A stretch of 64,000 bases of DNA from Paenibacillus_Z sp042653205 (GCF_042653205.1 NZ_JBHSHY010000023.1:1-64000), one strand, 5' to 3'; shown: positions 33,161-42,568, counted from the first letter of the stretch. Notes: generated from the letters alone by a model not told the origin. A program made the numbers and translations.

Positions 33161-33337
33161 GCGTAATTAGCCTCCATTCATATCGGTCGGGATAAGAAAA
33201 TCATACCATATCGCGCCGCTGGTTCTAAATCGGCCCGAAAGGAGCATGCCCGACCGGCACCGGAGGCCCTCGACCCAAGGCAGCCAGGGAATGCTGAACA
33301 TTTTCGCTTAAATAGCTACATTTTCCAATGAGGTATA

Positions 33338-33366
33338 TTGCAATGTTGAATAGCTGATGATATAGT
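33338..33366 (+). promoter_or_regulatory. Sigma-A promoter of the PadR-HAAS-DUF4097 operon
   Basis: TTGCAA (33338-33343), 17-nt spacer, TATAGT (33361-33366), 88 nt before the PadR start, in an AT-rich stretch. TAGCT motifs recur around it (33314, 33351, 33368) and might be operator parts. Confidence 0.7.
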
Positions 33367-33454
33367 ATAGCTGTAACGCGGATAGCCGCTTCTTTTTTTG
33401 GCCAGCTATTCTGCATTGATGAATACTCAACGATATCTAATAGGGGCGCTGCGA

Positions 33455-33775
33455 ATGAACGTGCAATTCAAGAAGGGCGTGCTCGATCTATGCGTGTTGG
33501 CTCTGACCGCATGGGAGGACCGGTACGGCTACGAGCTGGCCGTGACGATGTCGGCCAAATTCGAGGTCGCGGTCGGCAGCGTCTACCCGCTGCTGAACCG
33601 GCTGACGCAGGAGGGCTACTTCTCCACGTACCTCAAGGAATCGAGCGAAGGACCGCCCCGCAAGTACTACAAGCTGACGCCGCAGGGGCACTCGCATCTG
33701 ATGGGGCTGATCCGCGAATGGCGGAGCTTCTCCGTCGCCGTGGACGAACTCATTAAGGAAGGTGTAGAGCGATGA
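33455..33775 (+). CDS. PadR-family transcriptional regulator (short form)
   Basis: 106 aa, a bare winged helix of the PadR-like group: FKKGVLDLCVLALTAWEDRYGYEL, VAVGSVYPLLNRLTQEGYF, and the wing GPPRKYYKLTPQGH. The ATG at 33455 follows AGGGG. Its stop overlaps the start of the HAAS gene (ATGA at 33772), an arrangement typical of PadR-HAAS pairs that govern envelope-stress modules. Confidence 0.93.
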   Translation: MNVQFKKGVLDLCVLALTAWEDRYGYELAVTMSAKFEVAVGSVYPLLNRLTQEGYFSTYLKESSEGPPRKYYKLTPQGHSHLMGLIREWRSFSVAVDELIKEGVER

Positions 33776-34326
33776 TTAGAGAGCAGTATTTGAGCCAGCT
33801 GCGGAAGCTGCTCGCGCCCGTGCCGGAGAAGCTCCGGCGGGAGTGGCTGTACGATTACGAGGAGCATTTCCGCGTGGCGGCCGAGCACGGACGGAGCGAA
33901 GCGGACGCGGCCCGCGAGCTTGGCGATCCCCGGATCATCGCGAAGGAGCTGCTGCTGAACTACCGCGTGGACCAGGCGGACGGCAAGCGCGGCAGCATCA
34001 CGCTCGTCTCGCGCGCGGTGTTCGCGGCGGTCAGCCTCGGCTTCTTCAATCTGATCTTCGTGCTGGGGCCGTTCATCGGGCTGCTGGGCGTGCTGGCGGG
34101 CATCTGGGCCGCGGTGATCGGCATCGGGCTTTCCTCCCTCGCCGTCATGTACGAAGGGCTGTTCGGCGGCGCGTTCACGGGCGTGCAGGCATCGTTCATC
34201 GCCCTCGCCCTGATCGGGCTCGGCATGCTGGCCGGCGCCGGCGCGCATTGGCTGACGCGGGCGTTCGCCAAGCTGACGCTGCAATATTTGAAATTCAATT
34301 CCAGAGTGATAAGGGTGAGAAAATGA
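33772..34326 (+). CDS. HAAS (DUF1700) domain membrane protein
   Basis: 184 aa. The N-terminal HAAS domain (residues 1-65: YLSQLRKLLAPVPEKLRREW, YDYEEHF, DAARELGDPRIIAKELL) is followed by three or four membrane segments (about residues 75-165). HAAS proteins usually sit next to PadR regulators, as here, and are thought to transmit a signal to them. The overlap with the next gene is again ATGA (34323). Confidence 0.92.
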   Translation: MIREQYLSQLRKLLAPVPEKLRREWLYDYEEHFRVAAEHGRSEADAARELGDPRIIAKELLLNYRVDQADGKRGSITLVSRAVFAAVSLGFFNLIFVLGPFIGLLGVLAGIWAAVIGIGLSSLAVMYEGLFGGAFTGVQASFIALALIGLGMLAGAGAHWLTRAFAKLTLQYLKFNSRVIRVRK

Positions 34327-35276
34327 GAAACTGGATCGTGATCGGCCTCATTTTGTTGGTCATCGGCCTGATCGGCGCGTTCGGAACCGTGGGCGCGAGC
34401 GGCGATTACTCGTTCGGTACGGAGAAGGTCGAACGCGAGCAGGCGGTCTCCGCGGCCGGCATTCGCGCCATCGAGCTCAAGACGGGCAGCGTAGACGTGA
34501 AGATCGTGCCGGGCGAGGGAACGGAAGCGAAGGCGAGCCTCACGGGACGCGCCAGCAAGCGTTATCTCGCCAAGCTGGAGCTGAAGCTCGAGAAGGACGG
34601 CGACACGCTGAAGGTCGGCTTCCAGGATCATGCCGGCTTCCGGTTCGGCTTCAATATCTTGAACCTGAATCTTAAGCTCGAGCTGCCGAAGCAGGCGTAC
34701 GAGCGGCTGACGATGAGCACCGGCAGCGGGGACATCGCCGTCGACGGCGTGCGGGTCGATACGGCCGAGCTGAAGGGCGGCTCCGGCGACGTCGACATCA
34801 GCCGGGTGCAGGCGAAGGCGCTCTCCGTGTCCATCGGCAGCGGGAACCTGCACTTCGCGGATGTCACGGCTGAGGATGCCTTGACGGTCAAGGCGGGCTC
34901 GGGCGACGTGACGGTCAGCGGCGCGCAGGCGAAGCTGGTGAACGTGGACGTGAAGAGCGGCGACGTGGACCTGGCGGACGCCGACGCGGAGCTGGAGGTT
35001 CGCACGGGCAGCGGCGACATTACCGCGGAGCAGCGGACGCTGAACCGGCCGATGACGCTCCGGACGGGCAGCGGCGATGTCGGCATCTTGACCGACGAGC
35101 AGCCGGTGGACGCAGAGATCGCGTTCAGCAGCGGCTCGGGCGATTTCGACAACGATTGGGACGGCGCTAAGGGCTCCATGGACGACGACGGCGTGAGCCG
35201 GCTCGTGTTCGGAAGCGGCTCCGTCCGTGCGCAGGTCCATACGGGCTCGGGCGATCTCGACGTCGGCCGGCGATAA
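34323..35276 (+). CDS. DUF4097 beta-helix-type envelope protein
   Basis: 317 aa. One N-terminal membrane anchor (NWIVIGLILLVIGLIGAFG), then an extracytoplasmic DUF4097 domain made of repeating short beta strands with a recurring GSGD motif (TGSGDIAVDG, GGSGDVDISR, AGSGDVTVSG, TGSGDITAEQ, TGSGDVGILT, TGSGDLDVGRR). This is the solenoid pattern of LiaG-like putative adhesins. It is last of the PadR-HAAS-DUF4097 operon and probably part of an envelope-stress response; molecular role unknown. Confidence 0.9.
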   Translation: MRNWIVIGLILLVIGLIGAFGTVGASGDYSFGTEKVEREQAVSAAGIRAIELKTGSVDVKIVPGEGTEAKASLTGRASKRYLAKLELKLEKDGDTLKVGFQDHAGFRFGFNILNLNLKLELPKQAYERLTMSTGSGDIAVDGVRVDTAELKGGSGDVDISRVQAKALSVSIGSGNLHFADVTAEDALTVKAGSGDVTVSGAQAKLVNVDVKSGDVDLADADAELEVRTGSGDITAEQRTLNRPMTLRTGSGDVGILTDEQPVDAEIAFSSGSGDFDNDWDGAKGSMDDDGVSRLVFGSGSVRAQVHTGSGDLDVGRR

Positions 35277-35290
35277 GGCAGCGCACTCCG

Positions 35291-35326
35291 GGCTTTGCCC
35301 CGTCCTCGCGGCGGGCAAGGCCTTTT
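35291..35326 (+). terminator. Terminator after the PadR-HAAS-DUF4097 operon
   Basis: GGCTTTGCCC (35291-35300) pairs with GGGCAAGGCC (35313-35322, one G-T pair), followed by TTTT. Confidence 0.8.
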
Positions 35327-35453
35327 CGCGTCTTCGGAACTACATTTTGTCCGGCGGATAGCCGATATTTTGAGGAGACGCGGCATGCTCGCGGGCGATG
35401 CAAGCCGGCTAGACCGGACAGAGGGACCGATTGGACAAGGAGGATTTTGGATC

Positions 35454-36905
35454 ATGCAGGTTACACGCAAAGCCGTCATCGGCCCGATATTGGCCGCCGT
35501 TCTTCCGGTCGTCCTGTTCGAATGGTTCCGCTCGGACGCGGCTGCCGACGTCGTGCTGCAGGCGCCGCAGGGACATTTTTACTTCGTGACGGCGGTGTCG
35601 GCGCTCGCCACGGTCGTCGCGATCGCCGTCGGCATCGCAGGCCACCGGCTCCGCAACATCAAGGTCGGCTTCATGTCGCTCGGGTATTTGTCGCTGGCCG
35701 GCATCTTCCTCCTGCACGGTTTGACGACGCCCGGCTTCGTCATCCATACCGGCAACCTGCCGGCGATGTTCGCCCAGCTCAGCATTTTGCTGACGTCGCT
35801 GTGGCTGTGCCTGTCGGCGGTGTCCTCCGATCACCGGTTCATCCGCCGGCTGTCCCGATGGCGGAAATGGCTCATCCCGGGCTGGCTGCTCCTGCTCGGG
35901 GGGCTGGTGGCCTTCACGCTAAGGATGCCGCAAGATATGACCCTGATTCCGCTCGGCGGCGACGGGCCGTACAAGTGGGCCGCCGTGACGATGACCTGCG
36001 CCGCCTGCCTGTGGACGATGTACCGCTATTGGCAGTCTTACCGGCACGCCGGCTTCCCGCTGCAGCGGGCGATCGTCTACAGCGTCAGCCTCATCCTCGC
36101 GGCTCAGTTCATCATCGTGGCCGGCACGATGTGGCGGCTCAGCTGGTGGCTGTATCATCTGCTGCTGCTCGCGTCCATGCTCGTCATGCTCGTCGGACTG
36201 ATCCGGCAGTATTTCTCCCAAGGCTCCTTCAGCTCGTCGCTGCGCGTGCTGTTCCAGGCCGACCCGCGCGCTTGGCTCGAGGCGTGCAAGACGCCGAGCG
36301 TGAAGGCGCTCATCATGGCGACAGAGGCGCGGGACGCCTACACGGCGGGGCATAACAACCGCGTCGCGCTCTACGCGCTGCGGCTTGGCGAGGAGATGCA
36401 GCTCTCGAAGGACAAGCTGCGCGCCATCGCGCAGGGCGGCGTCGTCCACGACGTCGGCAAGCTGCGAGTGCCAGACGCCATCCTGAACAAAGCCGGCAAG
36501 CTGACGGCGGAGGAACGGCTCGTCATCGAACGGCATCCCGTCTCGGGCTACGACATGTGCAAGCGGCTCGGCTTCCTGGCCGACGAGCTGTCCGTGATCC
36601 GTTCCCATCACGAGAAATGGGACGGCACCGGCTATCCCGACCGGCTGAGGGGCGAGGAAATTCCGCTGCTCGCGCGCATTACCGCCGTGGCGGACGTCTA
36701 CGACGCGCTGACGTCGTCCCGCTCGTACCGGCAGGCGATGTCGCACGAGGCGGCGATGGCGATCATCGCCGAAGTCAGCGGCATCCACTTCTGCCCGGCC
36801 TGCGTGAAGGCGTGGCAGCGGCTGGCGGCCGAGGACGCCGGGTTTTTCGCCGAGATCGCCGCCGGCAGCCGCACGCTGCGTCTCGTGCGCAAGGCGGCGC
36901 AATAA
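35454..36905 (+). CDS. HD-GYP domain protein, probable c-di-GMP phosphodiesterase
   Basis: 483 aa. Eight or so N-terminal membrane helices (residues 8-275) form a sensor-like membrane domain. The C-terminal HD-GYP domain has HNNRVALYALRLGEEM, the HD pair in GGVVHDVGKLRVPDAILNKA, HHEKWDGTGYP (the GYP motif) and ARITAVADVYDALTSSRSYR. HD-GYP enzymes degrade cyclic di-GMP in the cytoplasm. A Cys pair near the C-terminus (HFCPACVKAW) is unusual and could bind metal. The ATG at 35454 follows AAGGAGG at about 10 nt. Confidence 0.93.
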   Translation: MQVTRKAVIGPILAAVLPVVLFEWFRSDAAADVVLQAPQGHFYFVTAVSALATVVAIAVGIAGHRLRNIKVGFMSLGYLSLAGIFLLHGLTTPGFVIHTGNLPAMFAQLSILLTSLWLCLSAVSSDHRFIRRLSRWRKWLIPGWLLLLGGLVAFTLRMPQDMTLIPLGGDGPYKWAAVTMTCAACLWTMYRYWQSYRHAGFPLQRAIVYSVSLILAAQFIIVAGTMWRLSWWLYHLLLLASMLVMLVGLIRQYFSQGSFSSSLRVLFQADPRAWLEACKTPSVKALIMATEARDAYTAGHNNRVALYALRLGEEMQLSKDKLRAIAQGGVVHDVGKLRVPDAILNKAGKLTAEERLVIERHPVSGYDMCKRLGFLADELSVIRSHHEKWDGTGYPDRLRGEEIPLLARITAVADVYDALTSSRSYRQAMSHEAAMAIIAEVSGIHFCPACVKAWQRLAAEDAGFFAEIAAGSRTLRLVRKAAQ

Positions 36906-37028
36906 AGCGCAATAAGGCCATTTCTAGGTCATTCTGTTTAACCATGCAATGCTGTGTCGCACTTCTCCGTTCATCCGGCGACACTGCAACGCAACTGTCC
37001 GTTTATCTGGCAATGCTTTAATGCGCTA

Positions 37029-37060
37029 AACCGCGAGGGTGCAAAGTCCCGCGGTTTTTG
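37029..37060. terminator. Bidirectional terminator between convergent genes
   Basis: AACCGCG (37029-37035) pairs with CGCGGTT (37050-37056), followed by a T run on the plus strand and preceded by AAA on the other side, so it can serve both the HD-GYP gene and the PAS regulator gene. Confidence 0.75.
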
Positions 37061-37084
37061 CGTTCCAAGGGTTTTTTTCGGTTT

Positions 37085-37981
37085 TTACGGCCAGATGTCC
37101 TGCGGCGTGACGTCCAAGGCTTTGGCGATGAGCAGCGTGGTTTGCCGCTGCGGCCGGCCGATCTTGCCGTTGCGCAGCTTCGAGATGGTTTGAAGCGAGA
37201 TGCCGGTTGCGGACGAGAGCTGCTGGGCGGACATGTACTTGCGGGCCATCAGCACTTTCAAGGTAACGGAAGGGTCCAAGGCGGCGGCTTCGGCTTCGGA
37301 TTCGACGAGCGAGCGGATGTCCGTAGCGACGAAGGCGATGCATTTCAGGGTGCCGTCTCCATGGAAGAACGGGCGGTACGTGATCTGAAGCTCCAGCTGG
37401 ACGGATTCGGCGAGCTTCTTGGTATGGACGATTAGGTGTTCGGTGCGGCGATGGAGGGCGGCTTTTTTGAGCGAAGCGAGGATGCGTTCACGCTCGTTGT
37501 CGTGGAAGAAATAACTGAGCGAGTCCTCTCCAGCGGAGAACAAGCGGTCCACGATGGGCGCAGGATTGTGTTTGTAATAGCGTTCGACCGCGAACCGTTC
37601 GTTCAGGATGCCGGATAACAGCACCTGTCCGGAGGCCGACATGCGATCGATCCAAGAATTGGCGCTGATGTCCTCGACGGTCAGCAGGAAGGCCGGTTCG
37701 TCCGCGCCGGCGATCGCTTCGCAGGTCAGCATGAGCCGCAGGGGGTCGTCGTCGGCTTTGGACCGGAGCAGAGACGTCTCGTGACGGTCGTCCGAACGGA
37801 GTGCGCTGCTGCTCCATTCCGAGAACACCCTGTCCGGCGGCAGCCCCTCGAGGACGTCGCCCGAGCAGCCGACCAGCCTGGAGAAGGCTTTGTTGGCCAG
37901 GTTGAAGTGGCAATCGTCGTCCTGACCGACGACAACGGCCAGCGGCGTTTTTAAATTTTGAAAGACAACGTTAGTCAGCAT
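37085..37981 (-). CDS. PAS-PAS-HTH (XRE) transcriptional regulator
   Basis: 298 aa. PAS1 about residues 1-110 (PLAVVVGQDDDCHFNLANKA to AFLLTVEDIS), PAS2 about 120-235 (HNPAPIVDRLFSAGEDSL to CIAFVATDI), then a C-terminal Cro/C1-type HTH (about 248-298: YMSAQQLSSATGISLQTISK, RPQRQTTLLIAKALDVTPQD). Having the XRE domain at the C-terminus behind two PAS sensors is uncommon. The ATG at 37981 is chosen for AGGGG about 10 nt upstream; ATG 37990 abuts that site. Cytoplasmic; ligand or redox cofactor not evident. Confidence 0.85.
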   Translation of the reverse strand: MLTNVVFQNLKTPLAVVVGQDDDCHFNLANKAFSRLVGCSGDVLEGLPPDRVFSEWSSSALRSDDRHETSLLRSKADDDPLRLMLTCEAIAGADEPAFLLTVEDISANSWIDRMSASGQVLLSGILNERFAVERYYKHNPAPIVDRLFSAGEDSLSYFFHDNERERILASLKKAALHRRTEHLIVHTKKLAESVQLELQITYRPFFHGDGTLKCIAFVATDIRSLVESEAEAAALDPSVTLKVLMARKYMSAQQLSSATGISLQTISKLRNGKIGRPQRQTTLLIAKALDVTPQDIWP

Positions 37982-38027
37982 CAAAGGCATTCCCCTCACA
38001 ATCTTTATTGAAGCTGGTTTATAGAAC

Positions 38028-38056
38028 AGTATAAGAGTCGGTATCCTACTTTTCAA
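38028..38056 (-). promoter_or_regulatory. Sigma-A promoter of the PAS regulator gene
   Basis: On the minus strand TTGAAA (38051-38056), 17-nt spacer, TATACT (38028-38033), 47 nt before the start codon. Confidence 0.75.
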
Positions 38057-38403
38057 CCGGGGCGAACACAAAAAATAAGAAAGAGTTTTTTTGGGCTTTT
38101 AGTTCTGAAGGATCAGATCCGCACGGATCCGCCCGAACCTCTTCCGGGGGCGCGGGGAAACGCGTGCGCCGGGCATCTCAGCAAAGAGACCTTCCGCATG
38201 TCCGCATGCTGGAATTTCGTGACAGTGGTGCGGTGGAGTTTCCAGTCTAGTTGCGGACTCCAGCGCTTCGCTATGCCGGCCCGATTCATCGCAATGAGAG
38301 GCGGCGCCGCATCCGGCGGCTTCAACGCCGGGCGGACGAAGGCGGATGGAAACGCCTGCAGCCGCTGCTCGCCGGGGACCTGTAGAAGCGAAGCGGATAA
38401 GTT

Positions 38404-38434
38404 CCGTGTCTCGCCGGCGCCGGCGGAGACACGG
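38404..38434. repeat. Strong GC palindrome
   Basis: CCGTGTCTC (38404-38412) and GAGACACGG (38426-38434) flank GCCGGCGCCGGCG, giving an almost perfect 31-nt inverted repeat. It lies upstream of the hybrid kinase's possible -10 and has no T run. Confidence 0.75.
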
Positions 38435-38545
38435 CGCCCCGGGCGCCGCGCTCCCGGCTCTTCCAAACCTGACCAACCTATGAAGCGCTTCCCTCCCAAG
38501 GTATAATAGGCCGATATAGACCGATTGTACGGGAGGTTTTATGCT

Positions 38546-41500
38546 GTGGGTCCATTTTCGCTCCGGACGAAGGTGCTTGTCCTCATTCTGTTCGTCACGA
38601 CCGGCGTGCTGTCCCTCGTCGGCTACGGCAACTATACGGCAGCTAAGCGCGCCATCATGGAGGCGCTCGTCGATAAAGCCGGCACCAAGGTGCAGAACGC
38701 CGCGGACAGCCTGGCCTCCTGGATCGAAACCCGGCGCGCCGAGGTGGAGGTCATGAGCCGCACCGACCAGGTACGGTTCGGCACTCCGGCGGAGCGCCTC
38801 GCGTATTTCCGCGGCGAGATCGGCCGCTCCGCTTCGCCGTACCGCACGATCGGCTTCGCCGACAAGACCGGACGCACCGAGTTGAGCGACGGCAGGGTCA
38901 TCGGGATCGGGAACGAGCCGTCCTTTTCCCTGGCCATCCAGGGCAAGGCGATCGTCACCGACCCCTTCGTCAGCCCTTTCGGCGGCGGCAGCATCGTCGT
39001 CATTCAAATTCCCGTCTACGGGCGCGACAACGCCATTATTGGGCTCGTCGACGCGGCGATCTCCGCGGATCAGGTGTTCCGGGAGCAGCTGAACGTCCGC
39101 GTCGGCCGGACGGATCTCGCCTTCGTGTACAACGACGATGCCGCGGTGATCGAAGCGCCGCCGGCGGTCGGCCCGCTTCGGCCGTCGGCGTCCCTCGCAT
39201 CGCCGGAGCTCCCCTTCGCCGACGCCCTGCAGGACATGCTGCGGAATCCGTACGGCACGGCCGGGCTGAGCGGCCCCGCCGGCAATTCGATGCTGTTCTA
39301 CGCGGCGGTCGAGGGGACGAGCTGGCATCTCGCCCTGAACGTGCCGCTGCGGGAGATCGAAGCCCCGCTCGCGGCCATCAAGTGGCGCTCCATTCTGTCC
39401 ATCGCCGGCGCTGAGGCGATCCTCACGATGCTCTTCTTCCTGTTCTCGTACCGTGCCATCGGGCGCATCAAGCGGATTCTCGCCGTCACCGAGGCGGCCG
39501 CGGCCGGGCGGTTCGACGCGGACGACGTCCGGGACGCCGGCGGGGACGAGCTGTCGCTGCTGTCGAAGTCCGTGAACCTGATGAAGCTGCGGCTGAACGG
39601 CATGTTCAGCCAGATGGACGCGATGATCAACCAGAACCAGTTCGCGTTCATCGTGCTCGACAGCCAATATAGGGTCACGTATTTCAGCAAGGCGGCGGAG
39701 CGCATGCTCGGCTATCAGGCGGAAGAGGTGCTGCACAAGATGACGGCGCTCGAATTCATCGCGCCGGAGGACATCGTCCGCGAAGCGGAGCGGCTGAGCG
39801 GCCGGTACGGCAGGCCGGTCCCGCCGGACGTCACGGTGTTCGAGCTGCTGATTAAGGACCGCTTCGCTTACGAGCGGGAATGGACGTACGTGCGCAAGGA
39901 CGGGACGCGCTTCCCCGCCGCGCACAGCTCGAACGGCATGCGCGACCGCGAGGGGCGCTTCGTCGGCGTCGTCGGCATCGCGCGGGACATCACCGGGCAG
40001 AAGCAGGCGGAGAACGCGCGCAGCCGGCAGCTGAAGGTGATGGGCGCGGCGAAGGATCTGATCGCCACGTTCGACGAGGCGGGCAAGCTGCTCTATATGA
40101 ACGAAGCGGGCCGGGCGATGCTGGGCATGCGGCCGTACGGCATGAGCGTGGACGAGGTGCCGGCGCGCACGGTCCGGGAGCTGCTCGACGGCATCGAGGA
40201 CGCGCGGGAGGCGGGCTACCGGGAGAAGGAGGCGCTGCTGCGCACGCTGCAGGGCGTATTCTTCCCGGTGTCCAAAATCTTGGTCGTCCACCGCGACGAC
40301 AACACCGGCGAGACGTTCTATTCCTGCATCGCGCGGGACATCACGGAGGCGAAGCGCGTCCAGTCCGAGCTGGAGCAGGCGAGGCGCGACGCGGAGAGCG
40401 CGAGCGTGGCGAAGAGCCAGTTCTTGGCACAGATCAGCCACGAGATCCGCACGCCGCTCGCCGGCATCATCGGCTTGACGGGGCTTATGCAGAAGACCGG
40501 CCTGACGCCGCTGCAGCAGGATTACTTGCGCAAGACGCGGGATACGTCCCAGGCGCTGCTCGCCATCATCAACGACATTCTGGATTTCTCCAAAGTCGAG
40601 GCCGGCCGCATCGAGCTGAACGAGAAGCCGTTCGATCCGTACGAGCTCATCCAGAAGCTGGCGGAGACGCTGAGCGTGTTCGTCGCCGGCAAGGAGCGGT
40701 TCCAGTTCGTCGCCGAGACGCCGAAAGGGCTGCCGGAGCGGGTCGTGGGCGATTGGCTGCGCCTCGAGCAAGTGCTGCTGAACCTGTGCGTGAACGCGAT
40801 CAAATTCACGGAGCGGGGCTGCGTCCGGCTGCGGCTCTCGCTGCCGGACGGTATCGCTGCGGACGACGGGCGCGTCCGCCTCGCGTTCGCCGTGGAGGAC
40901 ACGGGCATCGGCATGTCGGAGGAGCAGCTCGGCCGGCTGTTCGAGCCGTTCGTGCAGGCGGACGCGGAGACGAACCGCAAGTACGGCGGCACGGGGCTCG
41001 GGCTCGTCATCGTGAAGCGGCTCGTGGAGCTGATGGGCGGCGACGTTCGCGTCCGCAGCGAGCTTGGCCGGGGCAGCGCGTTCTCCTTTGTCCTGGACTT
41101 CGCCGTAGCCGAGCCGCCGCGCGAGGACCGCTTCGCGATCCGGGCGGCCGCGGACGGCTCCGTCTGGATCGTGGAGGATCATCCGCTCATGAGCGGGCGC
41201 CTGTGCGCCGTCATCGCGGACAGCGGCTTTGCGCCGCTCCCGCTCGGTTCGTGGAAGACCGCCCGGGAGCGGCTCGCGCGCGCCGGCATTGGCGTCCGCC
41301 CGTCCGCGCTGCTGCTGGATTTCGAGATGCCGGACATGTACGCGGAGGAGACCTGGCATGCCATGCGCGAGGCGGCGCAAGAAGCGAGCGTCATGACGGT
41401 CGCGCTCACGACCGCGTACGGCCGGGAGGAGCTGCTGAAGCTGCCGCAGGAGCAGCGGCCCGACGCCATCCTCGTCAAGCCGGTCACGCGCGTCAGCGTG

Positions 41501-42439
41501 CACCGGGCGCTGCAGTCGCTGTTCGAACGGCGGCCGGTCCGGGAAGCCGGCGCGGTTGCGCGGGAAGCCGCGGCCGCCGCGGAGCCCCCGGAATCGCCGG
41601 CGGGCACGATCCTGCTCGCGGAGGACAACGAGGTGAACCGGATCGTCGCGGTCGAGCAGCTGCGGGCCGGCGCGTACCGGGTGGACGTGGCGGCGAGCGG
41701 GACGGAGGCGCTGCGGATGCTGACGGAGAAGCGCTACGACCTCATCCTGATGGACATCCATATGCCGGACATGGACGGCGACGAGGCCGCGCGGATCATC
41801 CGCCTCGATTCCAAGTACGACCGGATGCCGATCATCGCGCTGACGGCGAACATCATGCAGGAGGACCACGATAGGTACATGCAGCTCGGCATGAACGATG
41901 TCCTGACGAAGCCGATCGATCCCGAGGCGCTGACGGCGGCCATCGATAAATGGCTGCGTGCCGGCCGGGAGCTGAGCGTCGAACCAGCTGCGGACAAGCC
42001 TCCGAAGGCGCGTGAGGCGGCGAACGCGTTCGTGCCGGCGCCAGCGGCGGAAGACGCATGGCTGGACCGGGGCGTGCCGGGGATGCGGCTCGACGAGGCG
42101 CTGCGGCGGGTCGGCGGCAAGCGGGCGATCGTGACGCGCATGCTCGCGCTCTTCGTCCGGGAGTACCGCGGCTTCGGCGATCGGCTGGCGTCCGCGCTCG
42201 CGGCCGGCGACTATGACGGCGCCCGGCGGATGGCGCACACGCTGAAGGGCGTGGCCGGCAATCTGTCCGCCGAGGCGCTGTTCGAAGCCGCGCGGCGGCT
42301 CGAGACGCTGCTGAAGCAAGCGGGGAGCGGTCCGCCGGACGGCGCGCTCGCGGAAGCGGCGGCCGAAGCGGACGGAACGCTGCGCGTACTGCTGTCGGAT
42401 TTGGCGGACGCCCTGCCGAATTTCGACAGCGAGGCCTAA
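38546..42439 (+). CDS. Hybrid sensor histidine kinase with two receivers and HPt
   Basis: 1297 aa. Membrane helix 1 (residues 5-25), an extracellular Cache-like sensor (about 30-275), membrane helix 2 (about 280-302), HAMP, PAS1 (about 365-480), PAS2 (about 490-600), HisKA with H632 in QISHEIRTPL, HATPase (DTGIGMS, YGGTGLGLVIVKR). Receiver 1 is divergent (acceptor near D925 in LLLDFEMPD); receiver 2 is canonical (AEDNEVNR, D1070 in LILMDIHMPD, then LTKPID). A C-terminal HPt has H1231 in MAHTLKGVAGN. Start GTG 38546 with GGGAGG 9 nt upstream; the nearby ATG at 38541 is out of frame. A complete internal phosphorelay; the output may be the response regulator encoded next. Confidence 0.93.
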   Translation: MGPFSLRTKVLVLILFVTTGVLSLVGYGNYTAAKRAIMEALVDKAGTKVQNAADSLASWIETRRAEVEVMSRTDQVRFGTPAERLAYFRGEIGRSASPYRTIGFADKTGRTELSDGRVIGIGNEPSFSLAIQGKAIVTDPFVSPFGGGSIVVIQIPVYGRDNAIIGLVDAAISADQVFREQLNVRVGRTDLAFVYNDDAAVIEAPPAVGPLRPSASLASPELPFADALQDMLRNPYGTAGLSGPAGNSMLFYAAVEGTSWHLALNVPLREIEAPLAAIKWRSILSIAGAEAILTMLFFLFSYRAIGRIKRILAVTEAAAAGRFDADDVRDAGGDELSLLSKSVNLMKLRLNGMFSQMDAMINQNQFAFIVLDSQYRVTYFSKAAERMLGYQAEEVLHKMTALEFIAPEDIVREAERLSGRYGRPVPPDVTVFELLIKDRFAYEREWTYVRKDGTRFPAAHSSNGMRDREGRFVGVVGIARDITGQKQAENARSRQLKVMGAAKDLIATFDEAGKLLYMNEAGRAMLGMRPYGMSVDEVPARTVRELLDGIEDAREAGYREKEALLRTLQGVFFPVSKILVVHRDDNTGETFYSCIARDITEAKRVQSELEQARRDAESASVAKSQFLAQISHEIRTPLAGIIGLTGLMQKTGLTPLQQDYLRKTRDTSQALLAIINDILDFSKVEAGRIELNEKPFDPYELIQKLAETLSVFVAGKERFQFVAETPKGLPERVVGDWLRLEQVLLNLCVNAIKFTERGCVRLRLSLPDGIAADDGRVRLAFAVEDTGIGMSEEQLGRLFEPFVQADAETNRKYGGTGLGLVIVKRLVELMGGDVRVRSELGRGSAFSFVLDFAVAEPPREDRFAIRAAADGSVWIVEDHPLMSGRLCAVIADSGFAPLPLGSWKTARERLARAGIGVRPSALLLDFEMPDMYAEETWHAMREAAQEASVMTVALTTAYGREELLKLPQEQRPDAILVKPVTRVSVHRALQSLFERRPVREAGAVAREAAAAAEPPESPAGTILLAEDNEVNRIVAVEQLRAGAYRVDVAASGTEALRMLTEKRYDLILMDIHMPDMDGDEAARIIRLDSKYDRMPIIALTANIMQEDHDRYMQLGMNDVLTKPIDPEALTAAIDKWLRAGRELSVEPAADKPPKAREAANAFVPAPAAEDAWLDRGVPGMRLDEALRRVGGKRAIVTRMLALFVREYRGFGDRLASALAAGDYDGARRMAHTLKGVAGNLSAEALFEAARRLETLLKQAGSGPPDGALAEAAAEADGTLRVLLSDLADALPNFDSEA

Positions 42440-42568
42440 CGATTTTCTAACAATCTATTGTTGGGTGAATCTTCCTCCTGTATAGTTTAGGGAGAATCCA
42501 GGTTCGTCCGGAGCCAGGGGCGCCGCGAACGGCGTCGAACGGACGGACCCCTTCACGAGGTGAGTTTC

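Larger units (their letters stand above)
37982..38545. other. Divergent intergenic region
   Basis: No gene seen. It holds the promoter of the PAS regulator (38028-38056), a long GC hairpin at 38404-38434 with a second palindrome GGCGCCCCGGGCGCC at 38433-38447, and a TATAAT hexamer at 38502-38507 that could be the -10 of the hybrid kinase gene (no clear -35). The piece 38110-38400 is ordinary GC-rich DNA without visible signals. Confidence 0.6.

Noticed and set aside
38102..38130. GATCCGCACGGATC palindrome as an operator
   Set aside because: Short, isolated, and expected by chance in DNA of this composition.
38099..42319. 1406-codon open frame on the minus strand
   Set aside because: Lies opposite the hybrid histidine kinase, whose domains are unmistakable; it is Arg/Leu/His-rich as expected for an antisense shadow in GC-rich DNA, with no recognisable domain.
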